64,000 nucleotides of DNA. Source: Cannabis sativa. Its lineage: Eukaryota > Streptophyta > Magnoliopsida > Rosales > Cannabaceae. Location: positions 36,469,280-36,533,279 of the forward strand of contig NC_083605.1 in NCBI RefSeq assembly GCF_029168945.1, in the 5' to 3' direction. The notes below the pieces were generated by a model, which searched no databases, was not told the origin of the DNA, and saw nothing but the letters and a program-made list of their open reading frames with translations. Made by a program: the position numbers and the translations under genes. Shown in pieces: positions 25,476 to 37,550 of this stretch; within the stretch, counting starts at the first letter, position 1, and the number at the start of each line of letters is the position of its first letter.

Positions 25476-25700
25476 TTATCTATGAAGATTTGTTGGTAAA
25501 TCAAAAGGCAATTTTTTCATGTCATCCTTCTTAACATTGAACATGGGTTTATATTCTGTATCTTCCTTCTCAATCTCAAGTCTTGAATCTTGCTCCTGGC
25601 TACACTTCAACTCAGCAACACTGATTACAAATTTACATACATTTATTTTTGTAAGGCAAGTATACATTAAATCAAGTTGTTTTGATAATTTTAGTATCAC
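25476..25700 (-). other. Unrecognised exon-like ORF in H2
   Basis: A 74-codon minus-strand ORF, repeated with a few substitutions at 44441-44665. Its second half is hydrophilic and acidic/basic (LKCSQEQDSRLEIEKEDTEY). It may begin after an AG near 25622, and it ends inside the 65-base duplicated block. I do not recognise a family. It may be another captured exon or chance. Confidence 0.25.
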
Positions 25701-25880
25701 AGATCAAGTCATGACAATTGAATCTTAAAAAAATCAAATTCTTATAAGGCATTTTACTACTGTTTATAAGAAAAACATCATTATTGTATCAAAAGCAATT
25801 AATAGGATAGTATAAATAAAAGTACTTGACACATAATAATCTCAGACTTTATGAATTAGATAATAAGAGTCATAAATTCT

Positions 25881-26424
25881 TACATAGATCACAAAACTTT
25901 GTTGGCTTGAATCTACTGCTTGACGACCAGTTATGAGCTCGAGCAGTAAAACTCCATAAGCAAAGACATTTACTTCTCATCTTTAATTCCATGCATGAAG
26001 TATAATGGTGCCAAATATTTAAAACCATTTGAAAAAAGAACAAATCCATAAACTAAATAATTTATAGAACAAAACAAATTAATTGAAGAAAGAAAGGGTA
26101 GTAATAAAAAGTGTTTGCAAACCCGAATGTGCCTTCAATTGGGAAAACAATATGGTGAGTTTATTTTTCCAGTAAGACATTTAGAAGTCCAAAATAAAAA
26201 ATCTGCATTAATTATTACTATACAACAACAAAATCAATTTAAAAAAACAAATGAATTTACTTAGAGGGTTGTGCATTGGATTGGATTTGAATGGGTGAGA
26301 TAATGAAATGAAAGTACCTGAGCCTCGTAATTTTGGGTGAGTAGTATGTTAGAGGCCTCAATATCTCTATGAAATATTCATCTTTGGCAACCCTGATGTA
26401 GATATTACAATCCTTGTGCTACCC
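25881..26424 (-). pseudogene. RLCK class VI receptor-like cytoplasmic kinase fragment
   Basis: Three minus-strand pieces occur in kinase order. At 26424-26318 is the catalytic loop region, reading HRDI-ASNILL, with the key lysine after HRDI changed to E and two in-frame stops (TAA, TGA). It ends at CAG/GTAC. At 26172-26112 is the activation segment, TFGF preceded by THH. At 25978-25881 is VFAYGVLLLELITGRQAV followed by DSSQQS, ending at a GTAAG donor. The combination THH ... EGTFG ... LLELITGR ... D-SQQS is characteristic of plant RLCK-VI (RBK-type) kinases. It lacks the ATP-binding lobe and catalytic lysine, so it is inactive. Two of the three pieces end at a consensus splice donor. Confidence 0.7.
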
Positions 26425-26466
26425 CAACTGAAATATTCATCTATGGCAGCCCTGATGTAGATATTT
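26371..26466. repeat. Local 36-base tandem duplication in the kinase fragment
   Basis: GAAATATTCATCT plus CCCTGATGTAGATATT occurs twice, about 60 bases apart, across the catalytic-loop exon. The second copy is out of context and adds to the evidence for decay. Confidence 0.6.
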
Positions 26467-26634
26467 TCCATTTCAATTGAAATATATACAGATTGTATTA
26501 TTCATTTTAACAAAGAAATTTGTAAAACAACATTGTGTAAAATTTGGCCATGGAAATAATCGTAGTATGAATGGATACTTACTCGACGAGGCTCCGATAC
26601 TCAATAGGACCAATCGACAATCCAATCAATCAAA

Positions 26635-27111
26635 TATTAGAATATTTCTAATTAAGGAAATAAAATAATATTATTGATTCTGATAAATGAATATTTTATA
26701 TTCATTGAATCTGGACAGAATCAATTACGTAATATTCTATATATGGTCAGATTTCTATATTCATTACCTGATTTGATTTCCTGAATTAATTGTCATAATA
26801 TTCTGACAATTAATGTGGCATAGATACTGATGGAGTATCTCACCTATAAATATAGGGTCTCGGCCCCGAGCTCCTCACTCATTCCGTTCATAACAAAGAA
26901 ATCCATCTAAAGAGAGTCGAGAGAGCGAGGAAGCCCGATTACCCACATCGATCGGTTTCTTTTGCGTATCAAGCTTATGTGGGATTAATACTCAAAGAAT
27001 CAATGGCTGGAGGTATTTCGATCCTTATATTCATATAGTGTATATGTTTATTTATTCCGCATGTTATATACACATACATATATATTATATTATACATATA
27101 AATGTCTAACA
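26635..27111 (+). repeat. copia-2 5' LTR
   Basis: Starts TATTAGA rather than TGTTAGA, ends TCTAACA. A TATAAATA at 26845-26852 is the probable promoter. The end of the LTR is TA-rich. Confidence 0.9.
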
Positions 27112-27113
27112 GT

Positions 27114-27125
27114 TGGTATCAGAGC
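27114..27125 (+). other. copia-2 primer binding site
   Basis: TGGTATCAGAGC, an exact match to the initiator Met-tRNA complement used by most plant copia elements, two bases after the LTR. Confidence 0.9.
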
Positions 27126-30100
27126 GGTTTTTATCTCTGCCTTGATTTTAGTTTGAGTTTCATATATATATATACATACTCGTATATACAGTGTTTATAT
27201 ATATATTTAATTCAGTGTTGATATATATATTTATTTTCGTTTGTGTATATATTTATATATTCATATTCATTCAATCCCAATTATATATACATATGTATTT
27301 TCATACATATATACTTGTTTATTCATTCAGATCATATATATATATATTCATATACATATATATATATATATATATTTTCTTCATTTCATTACGTATATAT
27401 GTTGTATATATATATTATTTATATATCTAAATGCTATATACAAATATATACATATATACATTTCATGTTTATATATATACATACAGTATTTTTATTTTTC
27501 TGTATATATATGTATATATATTTATATATATATTGTATATGTATTAATACATTCATATATTAATATAGATTGTTCTAAGCATGAAAATCCACTTTGAAAA
27601 ACAAAGAAATCTCAAAATTATTTTTCGAAAATTTTGGTGATTTTTAAAGTCTTTGTTTTATGTATTTTCGATGCATAAAATCTATATGAATGTCTTAATT
27701 TTTGCATTTAGATTCATTTGGAATTGATTTCATGATTTTTGGAAGTTTAAGGAAATTTTATCATGTCGTTTATGGCAAAGTATTTTTCAAAAAAAAAAAA
27801 GGAAAAAAAATTTCGATTTTTTTTTATATATTTTTTATTTATTTGGAAATATAAATTATTCTCCTATTGTTAATTTAGTCAATAAATTACATTCATTAAT
27901 TTCCATTTTTAATTTAATACATATATTTAGAATTAATATGTTATTTAGTATAAACTGAAAATGGAAATTTGTTTTAATATGGTAATTAATTACATGATTT
28001 ATTTAGGCATGTAATAATTTGTGCAATTTGTATAATTGTGCATTTAATTATTTATTACCAAATTTATGTAATTTATTGTTTAAATTAATAAAATTTGAAA
28101 AATCTGCCATTAAGTATAGTCTTTAATTTTGCATTTAATTCATTCCATATAATTAATTGTACTAATTTGTATAATTACCTTATTTATACAAATTAATTAT
28201 TAGTATAAATATTTAAGATATTATATGGTCATAAATGCATAATTAATTATATATTATGGAATTAAGCATTTAATTTATTATCATACAATAATTGTATTAA
28301 TTTGTATTTATTTGGCAAATTTATGTTTAATGCAATTAATTTAGATTTGTATGATTTAAATGCTATACATAAATTCCTTTTATAGTGCTAGATATATTTA
28401 GAAATATTCAAACATTAAGATAGGTTGAATATTTTATATAGCACATTAAGTTTCATAAAACTTCATAAAATATTCATAAAACTTCCTAAAATGTATAAAA
28501 TATGAATAAAATGTAAGTAATTTTGTCGTTTGACATAAGAAAACATGAATTTGGGACAAATGCTCATATCTAGAACGGTTTTTAATGATCTTCGGACGAC
28601 CACACTAGGAGCATTAATCTCAGTGATTGTTTACTATGTTAATAACGAAATTACTTTTAGGTAGAGCCCAATACCTAATGTCAAAGTGAAAATATAATTT
28701 TATATAATTAGGGAGTAGCCACAGCATCCTTATTTGTATAAAATTATATATTAATTAAAATTCACCTTAATGGACATAACTTGTAATTAATTATATAGGT
28801 ATAATAATTTTACCCCACAGGGATTTTATTATATTTGTATAATTAATTAGGATAATATGTTAAATTAAATTCTCTTAATTTACCCCATTGGGAGTTATGG
28901 GGATTTAATTTAATAGTGTTATCACAAATTTAATTAAAGATAGATAATAAACCTTCATTTTCCAAAACTAATTGTTTAATTAAATCTATCATAAAGTTCA
29001 TCTAATTTTATTAAATTTAAAATTTAGCCCACAGGCAATTTTGGATTTAGTAAAATTTTAATCTTCAGTTTATACTTTGGTGTCTAGTGAACCACATAAT
29101 TTTAAATAATTAGGGAGTAGCCACTGCATCCTTAATTATATAAAATTATATATATTAAGTGGATTAAGATCACATAATGGACATGAATTATCTGAACATA
29201 ATAATCTTACCCTACGGATTTTATTATATTCACATGATTAATATGTTAAATTAAATTCTCTTAATTTATCCCACAGAAATTATGTAGATTTAATTTAATA
29301 ATTTTATCATAAAGTATAAAATTTTGAAACATTTATAAATAATTAAGTGTTTCATACCTTTCATTAAGATAGAAATATTAAACTTTAAGTTTTTCATAAA
29401 TTGTGTAAATCTATCATAATCTACATCTAAATCTAATCTTATTAAATTAAAAATTTAGCCCACAGGCAATTTTTGTTTAATAAGATTTCATATTTAAGCA
29501 TGTTTATTCATTGGTAAAAACATGATTCATTTAAACCTCAAAACTATATATGTAATTTTATTACATCACTATTCATAAATTTCTTCCATACTAGTAGAAA
29601 ATTTCTTCCATAACAAAGAGAAATTTTCAAAATTTATTTGATAATTTCATCTAGCATATACGCTTTTACTGTATAATTAAGAAAAATAAATCACACTTTA
29701 TTATCACCAATAAATTTTAATTTATTGTGTATGAATTCATTCTAATATAGTTAATGTGATTATTAACACATAGTGGATTATTTTAGATTGTTATTCCACA
29801 TTCATAATTTCTTGCAAGGTTTACAAATAAACCTAAGAAAGTCAAGAATCGTGAGCAAATCTTATCCACGTACAAGATAACTTCTCACATTTAGAAGTTT
29901 AAGGAACAAGCAATATAGTAGTGACTTTGTTTTAAAATTGGCAAAGATCTTTATGTTCCAAGATTCTATTGAAACTTGATTTAGACACATTTAGAGGTCT
30001 TTACTACAAATGATGTCACTCATAAAGATATGCAAGTTCAATCTGACAGTAAGAAATGTGTTATTAATAAGAATTCTTCTACATTATAGCACCAAATATT

Positions 30101-30289
30101 ATGGAATATATCTCCATAAATAGAATAAATGTTAGTAAATGGTGGGGATCTTCATTACACTTGATTTTACTAACTTTATTTAGAACTTGTGTGAATTTCA
30201 TTAAGAATATGTATTCCAACAAGTCAAAATCGGTGCATACTAGAATTCTATCATATTAGAAATCATACAAGTCAATTAATTTTGAAGAC
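27126..30289. other. copia-2 leader and gag region, decayed
   Basis: The first 430 bases are TA-rich simple sequence, which gives spurious ORFs. From 28700 to 29480 two phrase types recur: AATTAGGGAGTAGCCAC followed by a CATCC-type tail (28711, 29111 and, outside this stretch, 31935), and CCCACAGG or close variants before ATTTTATTATAT or AATTTTGGATTTA. No Gag frame is recognisable. Confidence 0.5.
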
Positions 30290-32740
30290 ATGGACTCAAA
30301 TTTTGCATCTCTTTTTTAACGATTACTCACATAAATAATTTTTCTACAAAAGTATGGATTTATATGTTTCAAAGACATTTAAATCTTAAGTAGAGAAATG
30401 GTGCATTTTGCATATTAAGATAGTGAGATCAAATATAAAATGGAGAATACTACATCAAAATTCGTGAGTATGGATAAACTCCCAGTGTATTTGTAAAGTT
30501 TCTTTAAAAGCATGGGTTCATTGCCCGATACATATGCTTGGTACACCCAAATTATAGTGTGTAACAGATTTAAGAAACTAAGCATTTTTTGGACATGGGG
30601 TGGAGCCTACATAGCAAACTCCAATCTTTCCTAAATCTTTGTCTATTGATACTCAACAATGGGGTGTACATATCGAATCGTGTTCTAACCAAAGTTGTTT
30701 CTCAAACATATTTTGAGTTGTGATAAGGTTGAAAACCGACTTGATGACATGTACACATTTTATAAATACCCATATATAGTTAGAGTACAATTGTCAAAGA
30801 AAAGATCTGGGCCCTAAACCATAAATGAGCATATTTCATTTGAAAAGCTATAAGGTTTAAGGGTTACATATTTTATTATCCATCTCACAACACTAGAATT
30901 GTGGAATTAAGAATTGACTTGATCGATGGGAGTTGATCAATCTAGGAACCTAGTTTCCGAGAAAGATCATTCATATTTTCTCAAACTTCCACCTCAAGTG
31001 TTAGATTAATTATGATTCACAACATCCCTTAAGATTAATGGTTATTGAGAATTCATAACTAATCATTAATAATATACAAGTCATTGGTAAAATTCTAATA
31101 AGTTATGTTATTTAGTAATTGCTTACAATTTCTAAAATAACATGTTATTGAACCATTTGCTCTTTTAAGAGTTTGTTGGTCCATCCTTAAGATGACTTAT
31201 TAGAACAGTAAGATCAATGTTTTCTAGTGATTACATTTTGTACAATAAGAGTTCAACTACAATATTAATTTGAGACACAAATTAAATTATAGAATGATAA
31301 AGAATTGAAGTTGTAGTACAATATGCCATGAATGAAGAAATGAATATCTTAAATAGCAATAAAGTTTATCTTTAGTAAAGTTGTCTAATGGGGTGGAGAA
31401 CATTAATTAAGCATAGGTTTTTTCACCAATAATATTCATTAGGCAACATTGAGAAACATAAAGATATAAAAGAATATTCATTGCTAAGAAATTCATTTTG
31501 AACTAAGAATCAATAACAAATGAGATTTACATTCTCACTTGTCTTTAAAAAGATTCTATTATAGACCTTGGCATTTGTTGCTTGTTTCAATTCATTAATC
31601 AATTCCAAACAGTGAACTAGAGAAGAAGGTATACAGCTGCCATAAAGATTTTTCTCTAATAGTGGTGAACATATGCAAGCTTAAGATGTCTACCTATAGA
31701 TTAAAACAAACATCTCACAAATTGGTATTATATCATCTTTTCCTTTAGGTTTGAAAAGAGAATTATGGAAATAATTATATACCAGAATGTTAGTGAGAGT
31801 AATATTTGTTTTATACGTAGACAATATGTTACTTGCAAATGATGATAAAAGTTTTCTATATAAGTTGAAATAATTCATATCTCAAATTATTATTTTGAGA
31901 TAAGGAATATAAATAATATATATAATTTTAATTAATTAGAGAGTAGCCACAGCATTTCTGATTAATTAAAATTATGTATTATTCATCTGATATAACTTTT
32001 ATCTTTAAGTGTGATAAATTCAACTCGAACCAGCATCTGAAAAATGATCTGGAGTGAGAATAAATTAAGAACATTCATTTGCTTCTATTTTAGAAGCCTA
32101 ATGTATGCCTAAGAGTCCGAATAAGACTTTGCATTACATTTGTTTCAGGATCGTTAAGTAGTATCGTAATAACTAAAGTTAAGACCACTTTATTTTTCAT
32201 ACAAAGTGATGAGGTATCTTTAAGATACTAAAAATTATATTCATACATATTTTAAGATGAATTGACCATATGGAAATATAGTTAACCAATTAGATTCTAA
32301 CATACTTCACTGGTTGTATTTATTAACGTAAATCAATATTTTATTACGTCCTTAAGATTACCGCAAGTTATATTGTAGAGAATCTTGATTGTTATTTCAC
32401 TATAGAAGTCAGATTCATTTATTGTTTTGAGGATACATCTCGTATGATGTATTATAGAGTTTCATAGTAGGCCTAGAGTTCAGAATTACAGTTTCATTAG
32501 GCCATTAAGAAAATTTTGCGATAAATTCAGCTACAATATTTATGGCTAATAACTCTAAGAGTACTGGTCGAAGCTAGCATATCGACATTAAGTATTTAGC
32601 CATAAAAAGGCGTGATAAGTGGTCATTAATCACGCAACCGAATTGGGTGATCGCATAGATCCTTGACTAAAGGCATGCCGCAACACAAATTCAAGGATCA
32701 TAAAGTAAATATGGGATTCGGTTAACTCCATATGCAGCTT
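30290..32740 (+). pseudogene. copia-2 pol remnants (integrase, RT, RNase H)
   Basis: In changing frames I can read an integrase piece with NDYSH (near 30318), a second integrase block with HGFIARY (near 30515) and a conserved KGYIFYYPSHNTRIVEL block (near 30857-30910). An RT start reads AMNEEMNILNSNKV (near 31326), the RT active-site region reads VLYVDNMLLANDD (YVDD changed to YVDN, near 31810-31850), and the RNase H C-terminal tail has PLTKGMP near 32660-32690. The order fits copia Pol. Many stops make it non-functional. Confidence 0.75.
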
Positions 32741-33043
32741 TTTTTTTTTTTTTTGTACAACCAAAAATTATTTAATGAAACTCTAATTTCGATATTTTCT
32801 CATATTTATGTGCACCTTAATTTCATCTGAGAAAATTATCGTAAGAGGACCTGAATAAACATAAGGGTTAGGGTTTATTCACTTAAGTACATTGTCACAT
32901 AAAGTACATTGTTATATAATAAATATATCGTAATACATGGAAGATAATACTCGACTTATAATGAGGACATGTCGCTATGATTCGTATGTTTATTATATAA
33001 TGAGGAACGTTTGGGTTTGAATGTTTTAGTTTAAATGCTGACC

Positions 33044-33054
33044 AAGTGGGAGAA
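33044..33054 (+). other. copia-2 polypurine tract
   Basis: AAGTGGGAGAA lies directly before the 3' LTR. Confidence 0.75.
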
Positions 33055-33531
33055 TATTAGAATATTTCTAATTAAGGAAATAAAATAATATTATTGATTC
33101 TGATAAATGAATATTTTATATTCATTGAATGCGATTTAATCAATTACGTAATATTCTATATATGGTCAGATTTCTATATTCATTACCTGATTTGATTTCC
33201 TGAATTAATTATCATAATATTCTGACAATTAATGTGGCATAGATACTGATGGAGTATCTCACCTATAAATATAGGGTCTCCGTCCCCGAGCTCCTCACTC
33301 ATTCTGTTCATAACAGCAAAATCCATCTAAAGAGAGTTGAGAGAGCGAGGAAGCCCGATTACCCACATCAATCGGTTTCTTTTGCAGATCAAGCTTATGT
33401 GGGATTAATACTCAAAGAATCAATGGCTGGAGGTATTTCGATCCTTATATTCATATAGTGTATATGTTTATTTATTCCGCATGTTATATACACATACATA
33501 TATATTATATTATACATATAAATGTCTAACA
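33055..33531 (+). repeat. copia-2 3' LTR
   Basis: 477 bases, same TATTAGA start and TCTAACA end as the 5' LTR, followed by the second TCAAA. The 69-codon ORF inside is LTR sequence, not a gene. Confidence 0.9.
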
Positions 33532-33776
33532 TCAAAACCCAATTCTGAATTAAGAATCAGACCAATCAACTGGTCAATTGAATGGACTTTAAACTAATCA
33601 CATTTCACCTAGAACGGTGAAGCTCTAAGCATCGAGACCATTCTGATGTTCAATAGGACCAATCGACAACAGATCAATTCTGAATCAAGAATTGAACCAA
33701 TCAACTGCTCAATCGTATCGACTTCAAACTTATCAAGAATTGAACCTAAAACTTAAAATCAAATTTAAAATCTTAC

Positions 33777-33957
33777 CTTGCTAATGGAGGTGACGGTGGA
33801 GGCTGAGGAACGGCTTCGTGTGGTGGCGTAGAATAGAGAAAGGTCGAGCTTCGGTGGTTTCAATTCTTCTTTGGCCAGGGCTTTATCGTTGTCCCTCAAT
33901 TCTTCAAACAGAGGACTCAGAAGCTTCACTCTCCGTATCAAATCCCCGTTGTTTTCT
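33777..33957 (-). pseudogene. U-box (PUB) N-terminal domain gene fragment, copy 1/2 junction
   Basis: On the minus strand the frame reads NGDLIRRVKLLSPLFEELRD and then NDKALAKEELK. This closely matches the start of the U-box N-terminal domain in plant PUB E3 ubiquitin ligases. The match breaks off after EELK; the frame continues with unrelated residues to SISK and a GTAAG donor (33772-33776). An upstream in-frame stop and no clear ATG show the first exon is incomplete. It looks like a captured exon piece with its splice donor, in the 5' part of Helitron H2. A second copy lies at 54790-54969. Confidence 0.6.
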
Positions 33958-35145
33958 TTTTAACTTTATTTTTGCCCTCTTGTTTTATATAAAAAAAAAA
34001 AAAAAATTAGTTTCCCTCTGGGTAGTGACTCGTATCAAATATCAGTTCAAATATTAATATGATTTGTTTTATTTTTATTTTATTATATATAAATAATATT
34101 TTATTATTTTATTAAATAAAAATAAAAAGTGACCCATGAATTTCTCATAAATCAAGAATTCAGTTATATAGGCACACTTTATATAGAATAGATATATATA
34201 TATATATATTTATATGGCTTTAATTTAACATATTTATCTAAATAAGTTATAAATTTATGCAAAATTATCACCTGAATTATATAATATATTATGATCAAAG
34301 TATAATAATCATTACTTAATTTCTTATAAATGCAAATCACCTGATGATCATTTTTTTCTTTACTGGTCAATTATTTCTTTACTTTGCCTTGTTCTCCAAT
34401 ATTCAATTTCACCTGAAACATATAATATATTTCATCAAAGCATAATAATCATCACTTAATTTCTTAACAAATAACTGGTAAATTAAGTGGTATGATTTTA
34501 ATATCACCGAGTTCATATAATTAAATGAAGTTTTGATATGCGTGGACAAATTTAAGAACCTTCTAAGCTCTAACCAATATCGAGTATACATATAATTATG
34601 CAACAAATTATTTAAAATATTTATGTGAAGACTCGGTTAAATTTAGTAAAAAAAAAAAGATTAATAATAAAAATGGGTGGAGTCCACAAAATTATTAATT
34701 AGATATTAATTTGTTGATTGATGATGGGAAAAATTAGGTGTGGTAGAGATCTTTTTGTTTTTCAATAGTGACTTGCCGAGAATCAATGCATATGTCTCCG
34801 AGAAAACTAACGACATCGCACCAATAAGAATATGAATTTTTGTATTAATATTCAGTAATGGTGATTAGACCAGATTGAGATTGACTATATAGATTAATGA
34901 TTTTTTTCTTTTTCAATTCCTCAAGATTCCCGTTTACTTTATGTTGTCTTTCCTGTAAAGACTATATAATTTTCATGTTTTTATATTTGAATGTGATTCT
35001 TTTCTTTTGTAAAATGGGTTCAAAGCTTTCTTATGTTGGTGATCAATGTATGGTATAGGTTTTAGCACAAACTTATGGTTTCCTAGTTTGACCTCTCATA
35101 GCTTAACAATGTATTAGTGTCGTTTTAATATGTGTAATAGTTTTA
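33958..35145. other. H2 5' end and right flank, no gene
   Basis: Contains the H2 5' terminus at 34192 inside a TA-rich tract, then unit sequence. About 55 bases around TAATAATCATTACTTAATTT near 34270-34330 recur near 34415-34468. The part from 34507 is repeated at 37551. No coding sequence is supported. Confidence 0.5.
34507..35145 (+). repeat. Direct repeat flanking CACTA-2, left copy
   Basis: 639 bases nearly identical to 37551-38190. Together they flank the CACTA-like element. Copies 1 and 3 have this stretch only once. Confidence 0.88.
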
Positions 35146-37550
35146 CACTACTAGAAAAATGGGATTCAGTGACCCATTTTGAGAGACTCTAAAGATTTTT
35201 AGTGACACTCCATTGCGTGTCACTAATGTGGGTGTCAGTAAAAGTAATATTTAGTGACTTTCAGTACGAGTCACTGAAACCTTTTAGACACGCTCACTGC
35301 GTGTCACTATAGACTTTTAGAATCTCACATTGTCAGACCCTAAAGACAACAGCCACAACCACAGCGTGTCACTAAATCTATTTTTTTTTTATTTTTTTAA
35401 TAATTATCCTGCCAAGGGCCACACTTATAGAGTGTCACTATATCACATTTTTTTTTTAAAAAAAATAAAAATAAAAAAAAAATATGCATGATATATCAAA
35501 ATTATTTTATTTTATTTTATTTTTCCTGACAAAAAAATAATAATAATACTTAAAACTAAAAATTAATTAAACAAGAACAAAACTTAATGTACTATAAAAT
35601 TGTCGATTTTTTTACAAATTATATCAAATCTATACAAGAGATAAAATAAAAATCTTGAGTAAATCATAATAGGTATAACATTCAAGAATTGCAATCTGAT
35701 ATTTTCAAACAAAACAGATCTTGAACTTGTAAGCTTATTCACATGAGCTTCTTTGCCATAAACCAATGTCTTCTTTTTCATTATTAGGGACCTAAAAAAG
35801 AAAATAAAAATACCCAAAAAAACATTATCAATATGAAACTCGAAAAAAGAAACTCCAAGCTAAATTATTTTAAATACACATATAGCAAATTATATATATA
35901 ACTAACATATGCTTCAAAATCTAATTGAAATGAAAGAATATAGAATCCATAATAAATCACCTTAAATATATGGTTACAAATAAAATTTCAGCACTAATAA
36001 CTAACATTAATCGAAAACTAACTAAAAATAAAAGGTAATATTGTCTGCTGTTAGCTTCTAAGGATTGAAGTTGTTCTTTCTATATTATTCTTTCTTTAAT
36101 ATATAACTATTATAACTAATAAATAAGTTATTGAAGATAAGAAACAAGCACTATATTAAATAAAATTATTTAACTACTATATCTCTTTAGACAAAAATCA
36201 GGAAAACAATCTTGCGTTCAGACCTCAAATTTTAAAATGATTAATTATTTTTTTCCCCTAAAACTACTACTGACCTTTTTTATTTTCTTCATGATGTAAT
36301 AATACTTTAAGATAAAATAATGTGCAGAAAAGTTGATGAAGCAGATTTCAAACATTTCCCTTTTTTGGCTCGATGAGTTACCATGGACCAAACCCACCAA
36401 AAACAGAGAAAATGAATGAGCTCAACATTGTATAAATAATCAACTGCTCTCAATTCAAAGCAACAAATGACAGACATTTTAATCTACCTTGTTATTAAAA
36501 TGTCTGTGGATCAAATATGATGTTCCTAATTTCATAAAAATATCTTAACAGTTATCTGAAGTATTTGATTTATAATTGAAGCAAAAACTCATAGTCATAG
36601 ACAGTAAAAAAGGAGCAACATTTGCAAAGAAGGGTGTGTAATACCTGTTACAACATTGAACACTTCGCACTCAGTTGGTCGTTCTGGGATCACAATATGA
36701 ATGAGGATCCAAAATGGGGAATTTGCGATGGAACTTGGAATTGAACACTTGGCCAAGGCATTTTAATGGTTATAATTAAAGAGAGAAAGAAATGAGGATC
36801 AAGAGATAAAGAGAGGACCAATATCCTCGCGCAACTCCCGGTCAAACCTGCCCAAATCCCCAACTCGCCGTCACATCCATGGCCTAAACTTCTCCTCCCT
36901 GTCGTCCACGACCTAAGCTCGACATCCACGGCGCCGTCGTCCCCAAGCTCCCACCCCGTTTCGTTCAACTCATTAGACAGGGGAGGCGAGAGAGATAGAT
37001 GGAAAAGGAAATTAGGGTTTTCTTGCTATGGAATAGGAATAGTCGAGAGAGAGAGAAAGAGGTTTATTCTATATTATTTTTTTAAATGGACTGATTATAC
37101 TTAGCTTTTTTTTTTCTTTTTTTATTAAGTTTTTTTAATGTTTATTTTATATTCTATTATTTAATATTTTATATTAGCTGGTAAATGTTTTAATTGATTG
37201 AGAATTTAAATTGATTAAGAAAGAAAGAGTTGCATGAATAATTAAGATTTACTATTATTAAATATATTTTTATTATTTTTTATTTATTAATTACAGTTGT
37301 ACTTTTTTTATAAAAATATTAGGTAATGATATAGTGACACGCCAGATGCGTGGGGATATATTTATCCATTCGCGTCTGGCGTGTCACTATATGTCAATAT
37401 TTTTTATATTAATAAAAATAAAATTATTTTGGGTTTTACTCTTTAGTGACACTCTATATTTTTAGTGACCCACATTACAAGAGACTAACACTCAATTTTT
37501 AGAGTCTAATATTGCATGTCACTAAAAATCACTCCCAACTCTTTAGTGAC
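35146..37550 (+). mobile_element. CACTA-like non-autonomous element, right end missing (CACTA-2)
   Basis: The left end CACTACTAGAAAAA is a typical CACTA terminus and interrupts unit sequence seen intact in other copies. Subterminal motifs AGTGACAC/GTGTCACT recur at both ends. The expected right end (...TAGTAGTG) is absent: the element stops after TTTAGTGA, where unit sequence resumes at CCGAG. The interior has no transposase. A 93-codon minus-strand ORF (36690-36968), preceded on that strand by a C-rich leader-like stretch, has no recognised domain. It is probably a 2.4-kb deletion derivative. Confidence 0.7.
37330..37390. repeat. Hairpin in CACTA-2 right subterminal region
   Basis: ATAGTGACACGCCAGATGCG pairs with CGCGTCTGGCGTGTCACTAT around a loop of about 20 bases. 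The stem contains the AGTGACAC subterminal motif on both arms. Confidence 0.8.

Larger units (their letters stand above)
26635..33531 (+). mobile_element. Ty1/copia LTR retrotransposon with TA...CA ends (copia-2)
   Basis: Two 477-base LTRs begin TATTAGA and end TCTAACA. The 5-base target duplication TCAAA is at 26630-26634 and 33532-33536. The initiator Met-tRNA primer site and a polypurine tract are in the right places. Pol remnants in copia order (integrase, RT, RNase H) are present but full of stops. The LTRs differ by roughly 3 percent by eye, so it is older than copia-1. It is inserted inside Helitron H2 between the kinase and U-box fragments. Confidence 0.93.
1..34191 (+). repeat. Tandem segmental duplication, copy 1 (interrupted)
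   Basis: The first base of the window corresponds to 34736, 37782 and 55749 in the other copies, so the left edge of this copy lies outside the window. Removing the three large insertions (4900-15180, 15928-24488, 26635-33531) leaves a sequence nearly identical to copies 2 and 3 over several kilobases, including gene, MITE and Helitron termini. This copy has lost about 70 bases around 15835 that in copy 2 hold the H1 5' end, the (TA)n tract and the H2 3' terminus. It keeps the only full interior of Helitron H2. Confidence 0.9.
15836..34192 (-). mobile_element. Helitron H2, copy 1 (3' tip lost; interrupted by CACTA-1 and copia-2)
   Basis: The right end at 34192 reads on the minus strand as 5' TCTATTCTATAT, preceded by A, as expected for a Helitron 5' end. 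The matching 3' terminus (hairpin then CTAG) survives in copy 2 at 43343 but is deleted here. Removing the CACTA and copia insertions leaves about 2.9 kb. The interior carries pieces of a U-box protein gene, an RLCK-VI kinase and a 3'-5' exonuclease, all on the Helitron's own strand and several bounded by consensus splice sites. This is the typical pattern of Helitron gene capture. No Rep/helicase is present, so it is non-autonomous. Confidence 0.6.

Noticed and set aside
27191..27597. Overlapping ORFs rich in I and Y
   Set aside because: Pure TA-rich simple sequence in the copia-2 leader; composition alone explains the open frames.
33249..33458. 69-codon ORF in the copia-2 3' LTR
   Set aside because: LTR sequence downstream of its TATA box; no domain and not open in the 5' LTR.
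36690..36968. 93-codon minus-strand ORF in CACTA-2 as a captured gene
   Set aside because: No recognisable domain; kept only as a remark within the element.
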